Source: Sabellastarte sp. h YS-2021 (lineage: Eukaryota > Annelida > Polychaeta > Sabellida > Sabellidae). From it: a stretch of DNA of 64,000 bases. The translations under genes and the position numbers were made by a program. This document shows, piece after piece, positions 33,010 through 44,509 of this stretch. How positions within the stretch are numbered: position 1 is the first letter of the stretch; each line of letters starts with the position of its first letter. The notes below the pieces were generated by a model that saw nothing but the letters and a program-made list of their open reading frames with translations, was not told where the DNA came from and did no database searches. The stretch is taken from NCBI GenBank assembly GCA_964017235.1, contig OZ024928.1, positions 153,226,881-153,290,880 on the forward strand. The letters are read 5' to 3'.

Positions 33010-34080
33010 AAAAAAAAGGAAAGAAATTGGCCGCCAGAGCTGATATTTTATTTGAAAATCATTAATATGCTCTAAAAATTAAAATATTGCAGTTGGCTTC
33101 ATCAGATTTGCAGGGAAAACTTCCCTGAGAGTAATTTTGGTCTTGTTTTAAACAAATGGCCACCATATCACATCTTAAATGTCAAGTAGAGGGGTCATTA
33201 CATCAAAAACGCCTAATATCTCCCTTATCAGTGGTCCTAGGGGTTTGGAGTGATAAAATGACTTATAGGAAATTGTGGTCTGCGAATCTTTTTTGAAGTG
33301 TCAAATTTGACCTTTGACCCCAGTTTCAGGGTGAAGTGGGGTCATCATACAAAAAAGGCCTTATATCTCCCTTATTATTATTCATGTGGCTTGAAAATAT
33401 GAAACTAACCTATAGGAAGTCGGGGCCTGCAAATGTTTAGCAAGTGCCAATTTGGCTTTTGACCCCTGTTTTAAGGTCAAGTAGGGTCACCATTCTAAAA
33501 AAGCCTTAAATCTCCCTTATATTGGTCCTAGGGCCTTCATATTGGCTGCAGGGAGTATCTTATCAAGAGTCAAATCTGACCTTTGAGTCCTGCTTCAAGG
33601 TCAAGTCGGGTCATCATATTAAAATGGCCGTATATCTTTTATATATTGGCCCTTGGGCTTGAAACTCACATCAAGAATGAATAAAATATGTAAATTTTCC
33701 CCCTTCTTCAACTACATCAAAGTTCTTTTGTCTGTCGACATCTCGTGGGTTCTGTATACTTCATCAACTGAAGTTGTTCCTTAGATTTTCTCAAATCTCA
33801 ATATTTTTGTCCCACTAGGGTCTAGTTGTACCTGTGGACTGGGGTTCTTGTTGTTGCCTTGTTTTGAAAACAAAATGGTCACCATGTCACATGTTTTATG
33901 TCAGATGGGGTTATCTTATTAAAAAGGCCTTACATCTACAATTCCATTCCTCCTAGGGGTTCAGAATGTGAAAACAACTGTTTTTCAAATGTTGAATTTG
34001 ACCTTTGACTCTTTAATGTCAAGTGGGGTCATCTCACTACAAAGCCCTTAGATCTCCCTTAGATCTCCATTATTACTGAT
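33010..34080 (-). repeat. Host interspersed repeat in inverse orientation
   Basis: The blocks 'ggccttatatctcccttat', 'aatttgacctttgaccc' and 'aaggtcaagtggggtcatc' recur several times. They are the reverse complement of the family flanking DIRS element 1 (2841-3087 and 9194-10617). No coding frame. Confidence 0.65.
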
Positions 34081-34684
34081 CACAAATTGATTGTGGAGGA
34101 CGATTGGCATAGTGGAAAAGGGGTCTAACAAATTAAAGTTGTCCGTTTGACAGCAGTTTAAATCATATGTTTTACAATATTAATTTATTTTGGTCTCAGG
34201 TTTTGTTTTTGACAGAGCACAGATATTTTATTTCTCTTATCTTAAGGCTTTGTAACATTTAAAATGTTGTGGCCACATTTTGTATTTCATATTCTATAAG
34301 TGTTAATGACGGCCTGGTACCATTTAGATCAAATGAGATAGCTTACACGTTCATTCTGGGGGGTATCTGTTTTTTAAGGCAAATTTTTGTTTTTATATTT
34401 TTTCTTTTGGGGTAATTTCAGAGGTATGTAAAAGTGATAAAGTATTAAAATGTATGACTTGTTGCAGTAAATATGTGTTTTTGCAAATTTTATAAGCTTA
34501 GAGTATAAAAAAACTTTGCAAGTCTTTAATTTGATTGGTGGAAATGGTATTCATAAAATCGATGTAGAGATTAACATTACACAACAACTGATAATGTCCT
34601 GTTGCCTGTGTCTGACCAAGTCACTAATAGCCCAATAAACATTTTTGAGGTTTGCAAATGCTCAAAGGGAAATGTTTATTGGAG
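34081..34684. other. Intronic sequence, no feature seen
   Basis: AT-rich, no gene or repeat end recognised. Confidence 0.4.
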
Positions 34685-34692
34685 GTTAAAAC

Positions 34693-35214
34693 TAGAGCTA
34701 CAACGATTCTTCGGTTACTCAAAAAAAAAAACGATTCAGTTTAATACTCGAGTCAAAAGTGAACCGGATCTTCAAAAAAACCACTTACATGTAGATGTAA
34801 AAAAATGACTACAATATTTTATTTTTCTTCAAAATATATGAATATATATTTTTCTAATATAAGGTGTTTCCGTTTTCAGTTTTTATTTTTGAGCATTTCC
34901 AAACATTAAATGTGTGTGCAACAATGCTTTTATAAGACGGCAATTTAATATAACATATTTCGAAGACACCTCAAATCTCGCAATATTAAAATGGTTAAAG
35001 TTTCCTATATTTTGCATTATAAATGATTCCAAAATGCCATGAAATATCAACATTCTTTCCTGTTGTGTGCATTTCCATCGTTTTATAAGGTGTAATATTT
35101 CAGAATATGATGAAGTGTATTTCGTGGGCGATAATCAAGCCATCAAGCCAAGTCCAAGTGGGTTCTTCCAAAACGAGGAATCGAGACGCATTTTCCGGCT
35201 TGTTTGCAGCCTTA
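34693..35214. mobile_element. hAT-type MITE with near-perfect 8-bp duplication
   Basis: A 522-bp element starts TAGAGCTACAACGATTC and ends TTTGCAGCCTTA (inverted: TAAGGCTGCAAA). It is flanked by GTTAAAAC (34685-34692) and GTTAAAAA (35215-35222), a duplication matching at 7 of 8 positions. The start resembles common animal hAT MITE ends. No transposase frame. Confidence 0.72.
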
Positions 35215-35222
35215 GTTAAAAA

Positions 35223-36056
35223 TTATGGTTATGAAGCCCATTTATAATAGAAGGTTTACAAAACATTTTATTAATACCATTTATCAAACTTTTGATGATA
35301 AATGTTAGAAAAATGTTACAAATGAACATGACAATGTCTCAAAAACATTTCTTTGGCATTTCTGAGTAATTTTAACCTTCAATGGGGTCAGACGTCTAGT
35401 TCAACATGCTTTTAGGTTGCTCACCAATGAAATTATTATTTTTATGTCTAAAATTATAAGATGGTGGCTTAAAAATTGTGCCCCAATACAATTCTTGCTT
35501 TTAGGCATTTCATGTGGGGTAATTTTTGATAACGTCCTATAAAATCTATTATTATAATATTTGAAGAAAAAAATGTTTGTGATAGAACGTTGTCAAGATA
35601 TTTAATAGATAATCTTAAAAAAAAAAATTTAAATGTTTGGTGTAAAAACCAGTTGCCATTAAATGTTGGTAAAAAATTTTCAGAGCAAACATTTACACAA
35701 AACATTGTCAACAAAAGTGATTTAAACGATTTATGTATTTGTTTATCAAACATTTCATGATGAATATTTGAAAAACATTTCCAGCATAACCTTCATTTCC
35801 TTGAGCTATTTTGTAAATGTTTCAAAAAACCTTTCCAGTCAAAACTCAGTTTCTTCAGTTATTTTATAAATGTTTAATAAATGTTTTAAGTAAAAACATT
35901 TGCATAGAGTATGTTTGTCAAACGTTTTTTTTTAAACTTTACAATGTAAACATTTACTTGGAAACATTTAGTAACCAAAAAGATAGGATTTAAAAATGTT
36001 TTGTAAATGTGTAAACCCTTTTAAAATGTTTTTAATATTTAATAAGGGTTAGAAAG
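35223..36056. other. Intronic sequence rich in 'aaatgttt' motifs
   Basis: No gene. Many irregular occurrences of 'aaacattt' / 'aaatgttt' between 35270 and 36010 suggest a decayed simple or satellite-like repeat without a fixed period. Confidence 0.4.
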
Positions 36057-36288
36057 TTGGGCATCTAATCACAGACTATGACCTCTGTTGATTGAACTCC
36101 CACAAGTGGCAATGCTGTATTGATCCAGTAGCAGTTGAACTGGACATGAAACCTAAGTTTTACTTTGACTTTGTATCTGACCAAAATGAGGAGCATTCAT
36201 GAGAAATCTTATCTTCACTAAAGACTTAATGTTTTCAAGATAGGTATTTTGCCACTCTTTTATATATGTTGTTCCTTAAACATCAGGT

Positions 36289-36521
36289 AGGGGCCACAGT
36301 GGCAGAGTGGTAACATTCGCCTCCCACCTCTGAGGCTGGGGTTCGGTTCCCGGGACGGTCTCAAGTCGGAAAGCTGGTAGTTGCTTGCCGTTGGTTGGCA
36401 GTTTACAGTACAGAACCCTGATGAACTGTATGTACTGGTTTCCTCTGCCCTTCCAACTACCCATCGTGATATGACCTGTACAGTGTTGAAAGCGACATAA
36501 AACCCCCAAAAATAAATAAAA
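36289..36521 (+). mobile_element. tRNA-derived SINE, family A copy 2, with target duplication
   Basis: The same SINE as at 20558-20796: A-box GGCAGAGTGG (36301-36310), B-box GGTTCGGTTCC (36340-36350), 3' motif 'ttgaaagcgacataaaac' and an (AAAT)n tail. Flanks taaacatcaggt (36277-36288) and taaacctcaggt (36522-36533) form a 12-bp duplication with one mismatch, as expected for LINE-driven insertion. Confidence 0.85.
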
Positions 36522-36829
36522 TAAACCTCAGGTGTGCACACTGAAAGACTCAAAATTGTAGAACAGTGGCTTCACCATATCATATAATCTTAAACAATGT
36601 TATCACAATGAGAAAGTAGAAGATATACAGTAGCCTCTGTTACAAGAACTGTAGAGCTATAGGATTTAGTTCAATTTAAGCTTAACTTAGTTATATATAC
36701 TTAAGTAGTTTCTGAACCCAAAATTTAGATACATTAAGTGATATGTACATAAATTTGATGATTCTACATAATCAGTGTGCTGTACAAGTAATTCTGGGAG
36801 TCTTTTCAGAAATGTTGAATTTGATCCGT

Positions 36830-37825
36830 CTCTGTTAAAACTGGCCTGGGCGGTATCTCAAAAACCAAGAGGTGCAGGATGTTGATAATTGGTAGTAACA
36901 ATGGTTGGGTTGTGTAGGTGTGCCACCTCACGGTGTGTCCATAATATGACCTTTAACCTTGCTGTAGTGACCTTAAAAATCTTGTTTGGGCTATATCTCA
37001 GAAACCGTAGTAGTTGATAGGAGGTGTAGGAAGTTGATACTTGGTAGTGACATTAGTTTGGGGGTGTAGGTGTGGATAATTATGGTGTGACCTTGAATTG
37101 ACCTTTTATCTTGCTGTAGTGACTTTGACCTTTAAAACCTTGTCCGGTCTATCTCTCAGAAACTGTAAGGTGTAGGAAGTTAATACTTGGTAGGGATATT
37201 AGTTAGGGGGTGTAGGTGTACAACATCATGGTGTCACCTGGAAATGACCTTTGACCCTACTGTAGTGACCTTGACCTTTAAAATCTTGTCTGGGCAATAT
37301 TTCAGTAACTGTAAGGTGTAGGAAAATTAGTTAGGTGTAGGTGTGCATCATCATTGTGTGACTTTGATATGATATTTGACCTTGCCGTGTTGATATTGAC
37401 CTTAAAATCTTGTCCTGGCTATATCTCTAAAATTGTATTGCCATATTTTAGATATATTTCTTGCATCACAAAGATGTATGGATTGCTGCAACAGATTATA
37501 CTTATGTACCCTTTTTAAATGGTGCTTTTTTCATTGACAGCTATATTTCAGTTAATAGATATTACAGCTTTTTTATTTACTGATTAATTTGGTCATTTTG
37601 CAATTGAATTGTCCGGTTTTAATACTTTATCTTTACATACATTTCCTCTCACTTAAATGTTACTTTCTGTCATTAAACATCGTTTAAACATATATATATA
37701 ACTGATACTGGTTGCTCTGAATCATCAATGCCTCTTTATCTTTGTACTGTGTAAATTTTTCTATATCCCATGGTCTCAAAACCTATTTCCTGGGGCTGTG
37801 AGGTATGGTCATCTCCGATGCTATT
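36830..37825 (+). mobile_element. Helentron/HINE-like element, decayed copy (R5)
   Basis: Four to five diverged core repeats (36840-37430) are followed by a single-copy part and a 3' end 'ggtcatctccgatgctatt', in which the CATC-TCC-GATG hairpin is conserved although the loop changed. It is a clearly older copy than R1-R4. Confidence 0.55.
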
Positions 37826-38319
37826 GTTTTCCTTTTTTTCGTTTCTCTGAGCCATATCATGTGCATATGGAATTGGTTTTACTGTAAAAGCCATCAATTT
37901 TAGCTAACTATTTTCTTCAGTTAACTACTTTTAAAGCACAATCTCAGATTCTAAACTTCAAGGACAACAAAATCATTTTTCGTAAAGCTTGACGATCTTA
38001 TCAAAATTTAAATTGCTACTGTGGGTGTACAAGTTAGAATGAAGCAATTCATTTACCTAAGAACTGTATGGTGAATTGGTTTACAGTAAACACGTAACCT
38101 TGTCTTTATTCTGTCACAGGACATTGTTAAAGGGGGGGAAAATCGTACCACCAACAGGTAGCCAATGAGGCAGTGTCATGTCAGATGTCTAGACAGACAA
38201 AAAGAGAGAGGATAAGCTGGGGGTGACCTCAATGAATTATAGAACCTTCTTGTCGTCTTTACAAGTTTAGAAATGCATTGTTGTTCTGAAGGCTCACATA
38301 AATATTATACAACAGACTC

Positions 38320-38592
38320 CTGGGGTGGTATTCATAAAAATATCAAACTAAATTATAATCCCTATAATTTTGGGTTTAAGCCTGAAATTTGATTTTGAAT
38401 TCAAACACAAATTTGAGTTTATAAAATCAAAATTAAAAATAAAACCTATTTTAAAGTAAGTGTATCCTTAAATTTGGACTGAAACTTATTTATAAGCCCC
38501 AATATTTATTAAAGTTTGCATGAAAAGAGTTTAAATGTTTGACTCTGTACAAAGATGGCTGCATCGGGTACCCATTTTTATTATTTTTTTTT
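38320..38592. mobile_element. Left part of a split MITE
   Basis: 'ggggtggtattcataaaaat' near 38325 pairs as an inverted terminus with 'gtggttaattttcgtgaacac' near 44192-44212. Both halves are rich in 'aaattt..gagttt' sequence. They are separated by the Helitron-like nest at 38593-44077, which apparently inserted into this MITE. Confidence 0.4.
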
Positions 38593-39289
38593 CATTGTAT
38601 CCACCAGATGCCATCCAGTGGATACTATGCATTTCACTTTGTTACCCCGCCGCCACCACCAAAGTGTGTAGAGAGATTTCACAGTTACCGCTCTAACCAA
38701 AAAAATATTATAGCTAGCCTTCTCAAATTTGCAGGATATATTCATAACCATAAAATCTTACCTGAGAATATTTTTGGCCTCATTTTGAAAAACAAGATGG
38801 CTGCCACGGGTGTTTTTTCGACTTTCAGCAAGGACTTTTGTTGGCCCTCTAGAGCCTCTAGATCTCAAATTCACAGGGTATATTCCTCATTACAAAATCT
38901 TGACTGGGAATATTAAGTGTCCCGCAAGGGACGCTTGTTTGTGTATGGGAGACCTTCAGGCTCCGGCGGCTCCGCATTTTGTTTTCCTTATAACTCTGTA
39001 ACTGTTAGGCAGATTCTTTTCAAATTTGGCAGGTTTAGGCAGTAGCCTTGGGGAATTTTTTTGAATATGCTGCAGTGACATTTCAACCAATCAGAGAGAT
39101 CACATGACCAAAAATGTCTTTTTTCGATGGGGAAGCTTGTCCGGATGATAACTTGAAAGGAATTTTATCAATTCACCTGAAACTTGGCAAATACATTCAT
39201 TCTATTAAAATCTGGAAATCATTAGATTTTGGCATTGATTGGTTAAGAAATGGCCGAGTAATTAATGATTAATTAATCATTACGAATTT

Positions 39290-39735
39290 CCAAATAAGGA
39301 AAACACAAAAATGCTTATATCTCGAAAACCGTGCTAGATAGAGCGATTTCGACGAAATTTTTGACCCAGAGGGTTTCTCTGCGGAGTAGTTTTCCCAATT
39401 TTCAAAAAATTTTGGTATCGCCCAAAATGGCGGCCATTTTGAATTTTCGAAATTTTCGCAAAAATTGCAAAACACAAAAATGCTTATATCTCAAAAACCG
39501 TGCTAGATAGAGCGATTTCGACGAAATTTTTGAACCGCAGGATATCTCTGTGAACCGCAGGATATCTCTGCGGAGTAGTTTTCCCAATTTTCAAAACATT
39601 TTTGTCTCGCCAAAAATGACGGCCATTTTGAATTTTCGCGCAAAAATTGCAAAACACAAAAATGCTAATATTTCGAAAACCGTGCTACATAGAGCGATTT
39701 CGACGAAATTTTTGATCTTCAGGGTATCTCTGCAG
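39290..39735 (+). repeat. About 180-bp repeat, 'cttatatctcgaaaaccgtgctagatagagcga'
   Basis: About two and a half units carry 'aaaacacaaaaatgcttatatct', 'gcgatttcgacgaaatttttga' and 'atggcggccattttgaattttcg'. The same unit resumes at about 41880-42130, after the 133-bp array. The satellite therefore appears embedded in this array. Confidence 0.8.
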
Positions 39736-39739
39736 AGCA

Positions 39740-41760
39740 GCTATCCCAAAGAGCTTTCACTTGGTGAAGTTTCAGACCCATAGCTAATTGCTCACCTACT
39801 CAAAATGAGTAAATGCGAATTACCTCTAAAAGTATTGCAGATAGCCAATTTTTCTCAAATAACTCATTCACCTACTTTTGGAAGAGCTTTCACTTGGTGA
39901 AGTTTCAGACCCGTAGCTAATTACTCACCTACTCAAAATGAGTAAATGCTAATTATCTCAAAAACTATTGCGGATACCCAATTTTTATCAAATAACTCAT
40001 TCATGTACTTTTGGGAGAGCTTTCACATGGCGAAGTTTCAGACGCATAGATGATTACTCACCTACTCAAAATGAGTAAATGCGAATTATCTCTAAAAGTA
40101 TTGCAGATAGCCAATTTTTCTCAAATAACTCATTCACCTACTTTTGGGAGAGCTTTCACATGGTGAAGTTTCAGACCCATAGCTAATTGCTCACCTACTC
40201 AAAATGAGTAAATGCGAATTACCTCTAAAAGTATTGCAGATAGCCAATTTTTCTCAAATAACTCATTCACCTACTTTTGGAAGAGCTTTCACTTGGTGAA
40301 GTTTCAGACCCGTAGCTAATTACTCACCTACTCAAAATGAGTAAATGCTAATTATCTCAAAAACTATTGCGGATACCCAATTTTTATCAAATAACTCATT
40401 CATGTACTTTTGGGAGAGCTTTCACATGGCGAAGTTTCAGACCCATAGATGATTACTCACCTACTCAAAATGAGTAAATGCGAATTATCTCTTAAAAGTA
40501 TTGCAGATAGCCAATTTTTCTCAAATAACTCATTCACCTACTTTTGGGAGAGCTTTCACATGGTGAAGTTTCAGACCCATAGCTAATTACTCACCTACTC
40601 AAAATGAGTAAATGCGAATTATCTCTAAAAGTATTGCAGATTGCCAATTTTTCTCAAATAACTCATTCACCTACTTTTGGGAGAGCTTTCACATGGTGAA
40701 GTTTCAGACCCATAGCTAATTATTTACCTACTCAAAATGAGTAAATGCTAATTATCTGTAAAAGTATTGCGGATACCCAATTTTTATCAAATAACTCATT
40801 CATGTACTTTTGGGAGAGCTTTCACATGGTGAAGTTTCAGACCCATAGATGATTACTCACCTACTCAAAATGAGTAAATGCGAATTATCTCTTAAAAGTA
40901 TTGCAGATAGCCAATTTTTATCAAATAACTCATTCACCTACTTTTGGGAGAGCTTTCACATGGTGAAGTTTCAGACCCATAGCTAATTATTCACCTACTC
41001 AAAATGAGTAAATGCTAATTATCTGTAAAAGTATTGCGGATACCCAATTTTTATCAAATAACTCATTCATGTACTTTTGGGAGAGCTTTCACATGGTGAA
41101 GTTTCAGACCCATAGATGATTACTCACCTACTCAAAATTAGTAAATGCGAATTATCTCTTAAAAGTATTGCAGATAGCCAATTTTTCTCAAATAACTCAT
41201 TCACCTACTTTTGGGAGAGCTTTCACTCTGTGAAGTTTCAGACCCATAGCTATTTATTCACCTACTCAAAATGAGTAAATGCTAATTATCTGTAAAAGTA
41301 TTGCAGATACCCAATTTTTATCAAATACTCATTCATCTACTTGTGGGAGAGCTTTCACATGGTGAAGTTTCAGACCCATAGCTAATTACTCACCTACTCA
41401 AAATGAGTAAATGCGAATTATCTCTAAAAGTATTGCAGATACCCAATTTTTATCAAATACTCATTCATCTACTTGTGGGAGAGCTTTCACATGGTGAAGT
41501 TTCAGACCCATAGCTAATTACTCACCTACTCAAAATGAGTAAATGCGAATTATCTCTAAAAGTATTGCAGATAGCCAATTTTTCTCAAATAACTCATTCA
41601 CCTACTTTTGGGAGAGCTTTCACTTGGTGAAGTTTCAGACCCATAGATAATTATTCACCTACTCAAAATGAGTAAATGCGAATTATCTCTTAATAGTATT
41701 GCAGATAGCCAATTTTTCTCAAATAACTCATTCACCTACTTTTGGAAGAGCTTTCACACA
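39740..41760 (+). repeat. 133-bp tandem satellite, about 15 units
   Basis: 'agagctttcac' recurs at 39750, 39883, 40016 and 40149 (spacing 133) and onward to 41749. Units fall into subtypes ('tagctaattactcac' versus 'tagatgattactcac'; 'tcacctactttt' versus 'catgtactttt') that alternate. Blocks of two to three units also repeat as a group (for example 39840-40140 versus 40210-40540), indicating higher-order repeats made by recent unequal exchange. Confidence 0.95.
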
Positions 41761-42264
41761 CGAAAATGAAAAATTGTGAATATCTCGGAAAAGCTATTTC
41801 TTCTGCTTTAATGCTCGGCAGGAGATACACACCGCGGCAGTGGTCTTGACAAAAATTTTTGTCTCCCCACAAATGGTGGCCATTTTGAATTTTCAAAGTT
41901 TTTGCAAAACACAAAAATGCTTATATCTCGAAAACCGTGCTATATGGAGCGAACTCAACAAAATTTTTGACCTGCTGGGTATCTCTGCAGAGTAGCCATG
42001 CCAATTTTCAAAATATTTTTGTCTCGCCAAATATAGCGAACATTTTTAATTTTTTAATTTTTTGCAAAACACAAAAATGCTTATATCTTGAAAACTGTGC
42101 CAGATAGAGCAGACTGCGCTGACTTTGGTTGCCACAACAGTATAAGGCTAGAAACGAAGCATTTTCTTAATACTTTAGCACTCACCTTTATATCCTTTTC
42201 GGGACGCTTTGTTTTTGCTATGCAAAAACATTATCTTTTTTTTTTGCGAGCGATCCTCTAGTTT

Positions 42265-44010
42265 TAGCCTCATTTTGAAAAACAAGATGGCCGCCATGGG
42301 TGTTTCTTTGTCAGTCATGAAAAGTGCTTATATCTCCCTTATTATTGGTCCGAGAGTTTTGGTATGGTAAACCAACCTATAGGAAATCATGGGCTGGGAA
42401 GCTTTGGGTGTGGTCAGATTTGACCTTGGATCCCTCCTTCAAGGTAAAGCGAGGATAGCCAAACTTAAAAGTGCTTATAACTCGCTTATTATTGGTCGTA
42501 CAAGTTTGGGATGATGAAACAACCTAAAGGAAATCATGGGCTTGGAATCTTCTAGTGTGATCTGGTTTGACCTTGGACCCCTCCTTCAAGGTCAAGCGAA
42601 GAGAGCCAAACTTAAAAGTGCTTATAACTCACTTATTATTGGTCCTAGAGGTTTGGGATGGTAAACCAACTTATAGGAAATCATGGGCTGGAAATCTTCC
42701 GGTGTGGACCGATTTGACTTCAAGGTCAAGCGAGGATAGCCAAACTTAAAAGTGCTTATAACTCGCTTGTTATTGGTTGTACAGGTTTGGGATGGTAAAC
42801 CAACTTATAGGACATCATGGGCTGGAAATCTTTGGTGTGGTTAGATTTGACCTTGGACCCCTCCTTCAAGGTCAAACGAGGATAGCCAAACTTAAAAGTG
42901 CTTATAACTCGCTTATTATTGATCCTAGAGGTCTGGGATGGTAAACTGACCTATAGGAAATCATGGGCTGGGAATCTTCTGGTGTGGTCAGATTTGACCT
43001 TGGACCCCTCCTTCAAGGTCAAGCGAGGATAGCCAAACTTAAAAGTGCTTATAACTCCCCTATTATATGTCCTAGAGGTTTGGGATGGTAAACCAACCTA
43101 TAGGAAATCATGGGCTGGGAATCTTGTGGTGTGGTCAGATTTGACCTTTGACCCCTCCTTCAAGGTAAAGTGAGGATAGCCAAACTTAAAAGTGCTTATA
43201 ATTCGCTTGTTATTGGTCCTAGAGGTTTGGGATGGTAAACCAACCTATAGGACATCATGGGCTGGGAATCTTTTGATGTGATCTGATTTGACCTTGAACC
43301 TCTTCTTCAAGGTCAAACAAGGATAGCCAAACTTAAAAGTGCTTATAACTCGCTTATTATTGGTCCTAGAGGTTTGGGATGGTAAACCAACTTATAGAAA
43401 ATCATGGGCTGGAAATATTCCGGTGTGGTTAGATTTGACCTTGAACCCCTCCTTCAAGGTCAAACGAGGATAGCCAAACTTAAAAGTGCTTATAACTCGC
43501 TTATTACTGGTCCTAGAGGTTTGGGATGGTAAACCAACCTATAGGAAATCATGGGCTGGAAATCTTTTGGTGTGGTTAGATTTGACCTTCAACCCCTCCT
43601 TCAAGGTCAAACGAGGATAGCCAATCTTAAAAGTGCTTATAACTCGCTTATTATTGGTCCTAGAGGTTTGGGATGGTAAACCAACCTATAGGAAATCATG
43701 GGCTGGGAATCTTTTGGTGTGGTCTGATTTGACCTTAGACCTCTCGTTCAAGGTCAATTGAAGATAGCAAAACTTAAAAGTGCTTATAACTCACGTATTA
43801 TTAGACCTAGAGGTTTGGAATGGTAAACCAACCTATAGGAAATCATGGGCTGGGAATCTTTTAGTGTTATCGGATTTGACCTTGGGCACCTCCTTCAAGG
43901 TCAAGCAAGGATATCCACACCTATAAGTGCTTATAACTTGCTTATTATTGGTCCTAGAGGTTTGCAAAGTGAAACCAACCTATAGGAAATCATGGGCTAG
44001 GAATCTTCTG
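42265..44010 (+). repeat. 147-bp tandem satellite, about 11-12 units
   Basis: 'ccaaacttaaaagtgcttataa' recurs at 42459, 42606, 42740, 42886, 43033, 43180, 43327 and 43473 with 146-147 bp spacing, apart from one 134-bp unit that has lost about 13 bp. Each unit also carries 'ggtttgggatggtaaaccaacc' and 'ttgaccttggacccctccttcaaggtcaa'. Confidence 0.95.
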
Positions 44011-44077
44011 AGTTGTGTGGTGAGTTGTCTTTTCGGTGGATACAAATTTGCATCAGTTCTCCGATGCGTTGGTCTAG

Positions 44078-44215
44078 TTTTATTTTTAAATTGAGTTTGA
44101 GCACTTAATAATTTTGTAGGACTTCACTTGAGAATACTAAGTTGGAGTTTATAATTATATAGGACTGAGTTTAAGTTTGAGATTGTGAGGTGGTTAATTT
44201 TCGTGAACACTAGTC
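44078..44215. mobile_element. Right part of the split MITE
   Basis: AT-rich sequence ending in 'gtggttaattttcgtgaacac', the inverted counterpart of the terminus near 38325. It supports insertion of the Helitron-like nest into a pre-existing MITE. Confidence 0.4.
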
Positions 44216-44250
44216 TAGTATAATAAATAAGAACCACTGTAGAGTGGACT

Positions 44251-44509
44251 TTATTGAACTCAGTGTCTAAGAACTCTGACTACAGCAAGCATTTATTGAT
44301 CTCAGTGTCTAAGAAGTCTGACTACAGCAAGCATTTATTGAACTCAGTGTCTAAGAACTCTGACTACAGCAAGCATTTATTGAACTCAGTGTCTAAGAAC
44401 TCTGACTACAGCAAGCATTTATTGAACTCAGTGTCTAAGAAGTCTGACTACAGCAAGCATTTATTGAACTCAGTGTATAAGAAGTCTGACTACAGCAAGC
44501 ATTTATTGT
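44251..44509 (+). repeat. 42-bp minisatellite that keeps one frame open
   Basis: Six units of exactly 42 bp start at 44251, 44293, 44335, 44377, 44419 and 44461. Variants are AAC/AAG and a few single changes. Because 42 is a multiple of three, one frame stays open (44254-44583) and reads as a 14-residue repeat (NSVSKNSDYSKHLL). It lies deep in an intron with no splice or homology support, so I treat it as a minisatellite, not a gene. Confidence 0.9.

Larger units (their letters stand above)
38915..42261 (+). mobile_element. Helitron/Helentron-like element, inner of a nested pair
   Basis: It begins AAGTGTCCCGCAAGGGACGC after 'gggaatatt' and ends CGATCCTCTAG before 'ttttagcctcatttt'. An uninterrupted relative of the joined flanks, 'gagaatatttttggcctcat', lies at about 38764-38783, so the insertion is precise and falls within a T run. 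The subterminal repeat GTCCCG.AAGG is inverted at 42196-42207. A 7-bp 3' hairpin, TTTTTGC-TAT-GCAAAAA, lies at 42212-42228. The element contains the 133-bp satellite. Confidence 0.62.
38593..44077 (+). mobile_element. Helitron/Helentron-like element, outer of a nested pair
   Basis: The 5' end has TTGTATCCACC (38595-38605), and the start also forms the hairpin GTATCCAC/GTGGATAC (38597-38604 and 38618-38625). The same 11-mer is inverted near the 3' end as GGTGGATACAA (44035-44045), followed by the hairpin GCATC/GATGC (44050-44067) and a terminal CTAG (44074-44077) next to TTTT. Subterminal inverted repeats, a 3' hairpin and a CTRR-type end next to T are Helitron/Helentron traits. It carries the 147-bp array and is interrupted by the inner element at 38915. 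No Rep/helicase is encoded. Confidence 0.55.

Noticed and set aside
39740-44010. Regular arrays considered as a CRISPR-like structure
   Set aside because: Units are contiguous 133- and 147-bp repeats without distinct spacers, in an intron of a eukaryotic gene. They are satellites.
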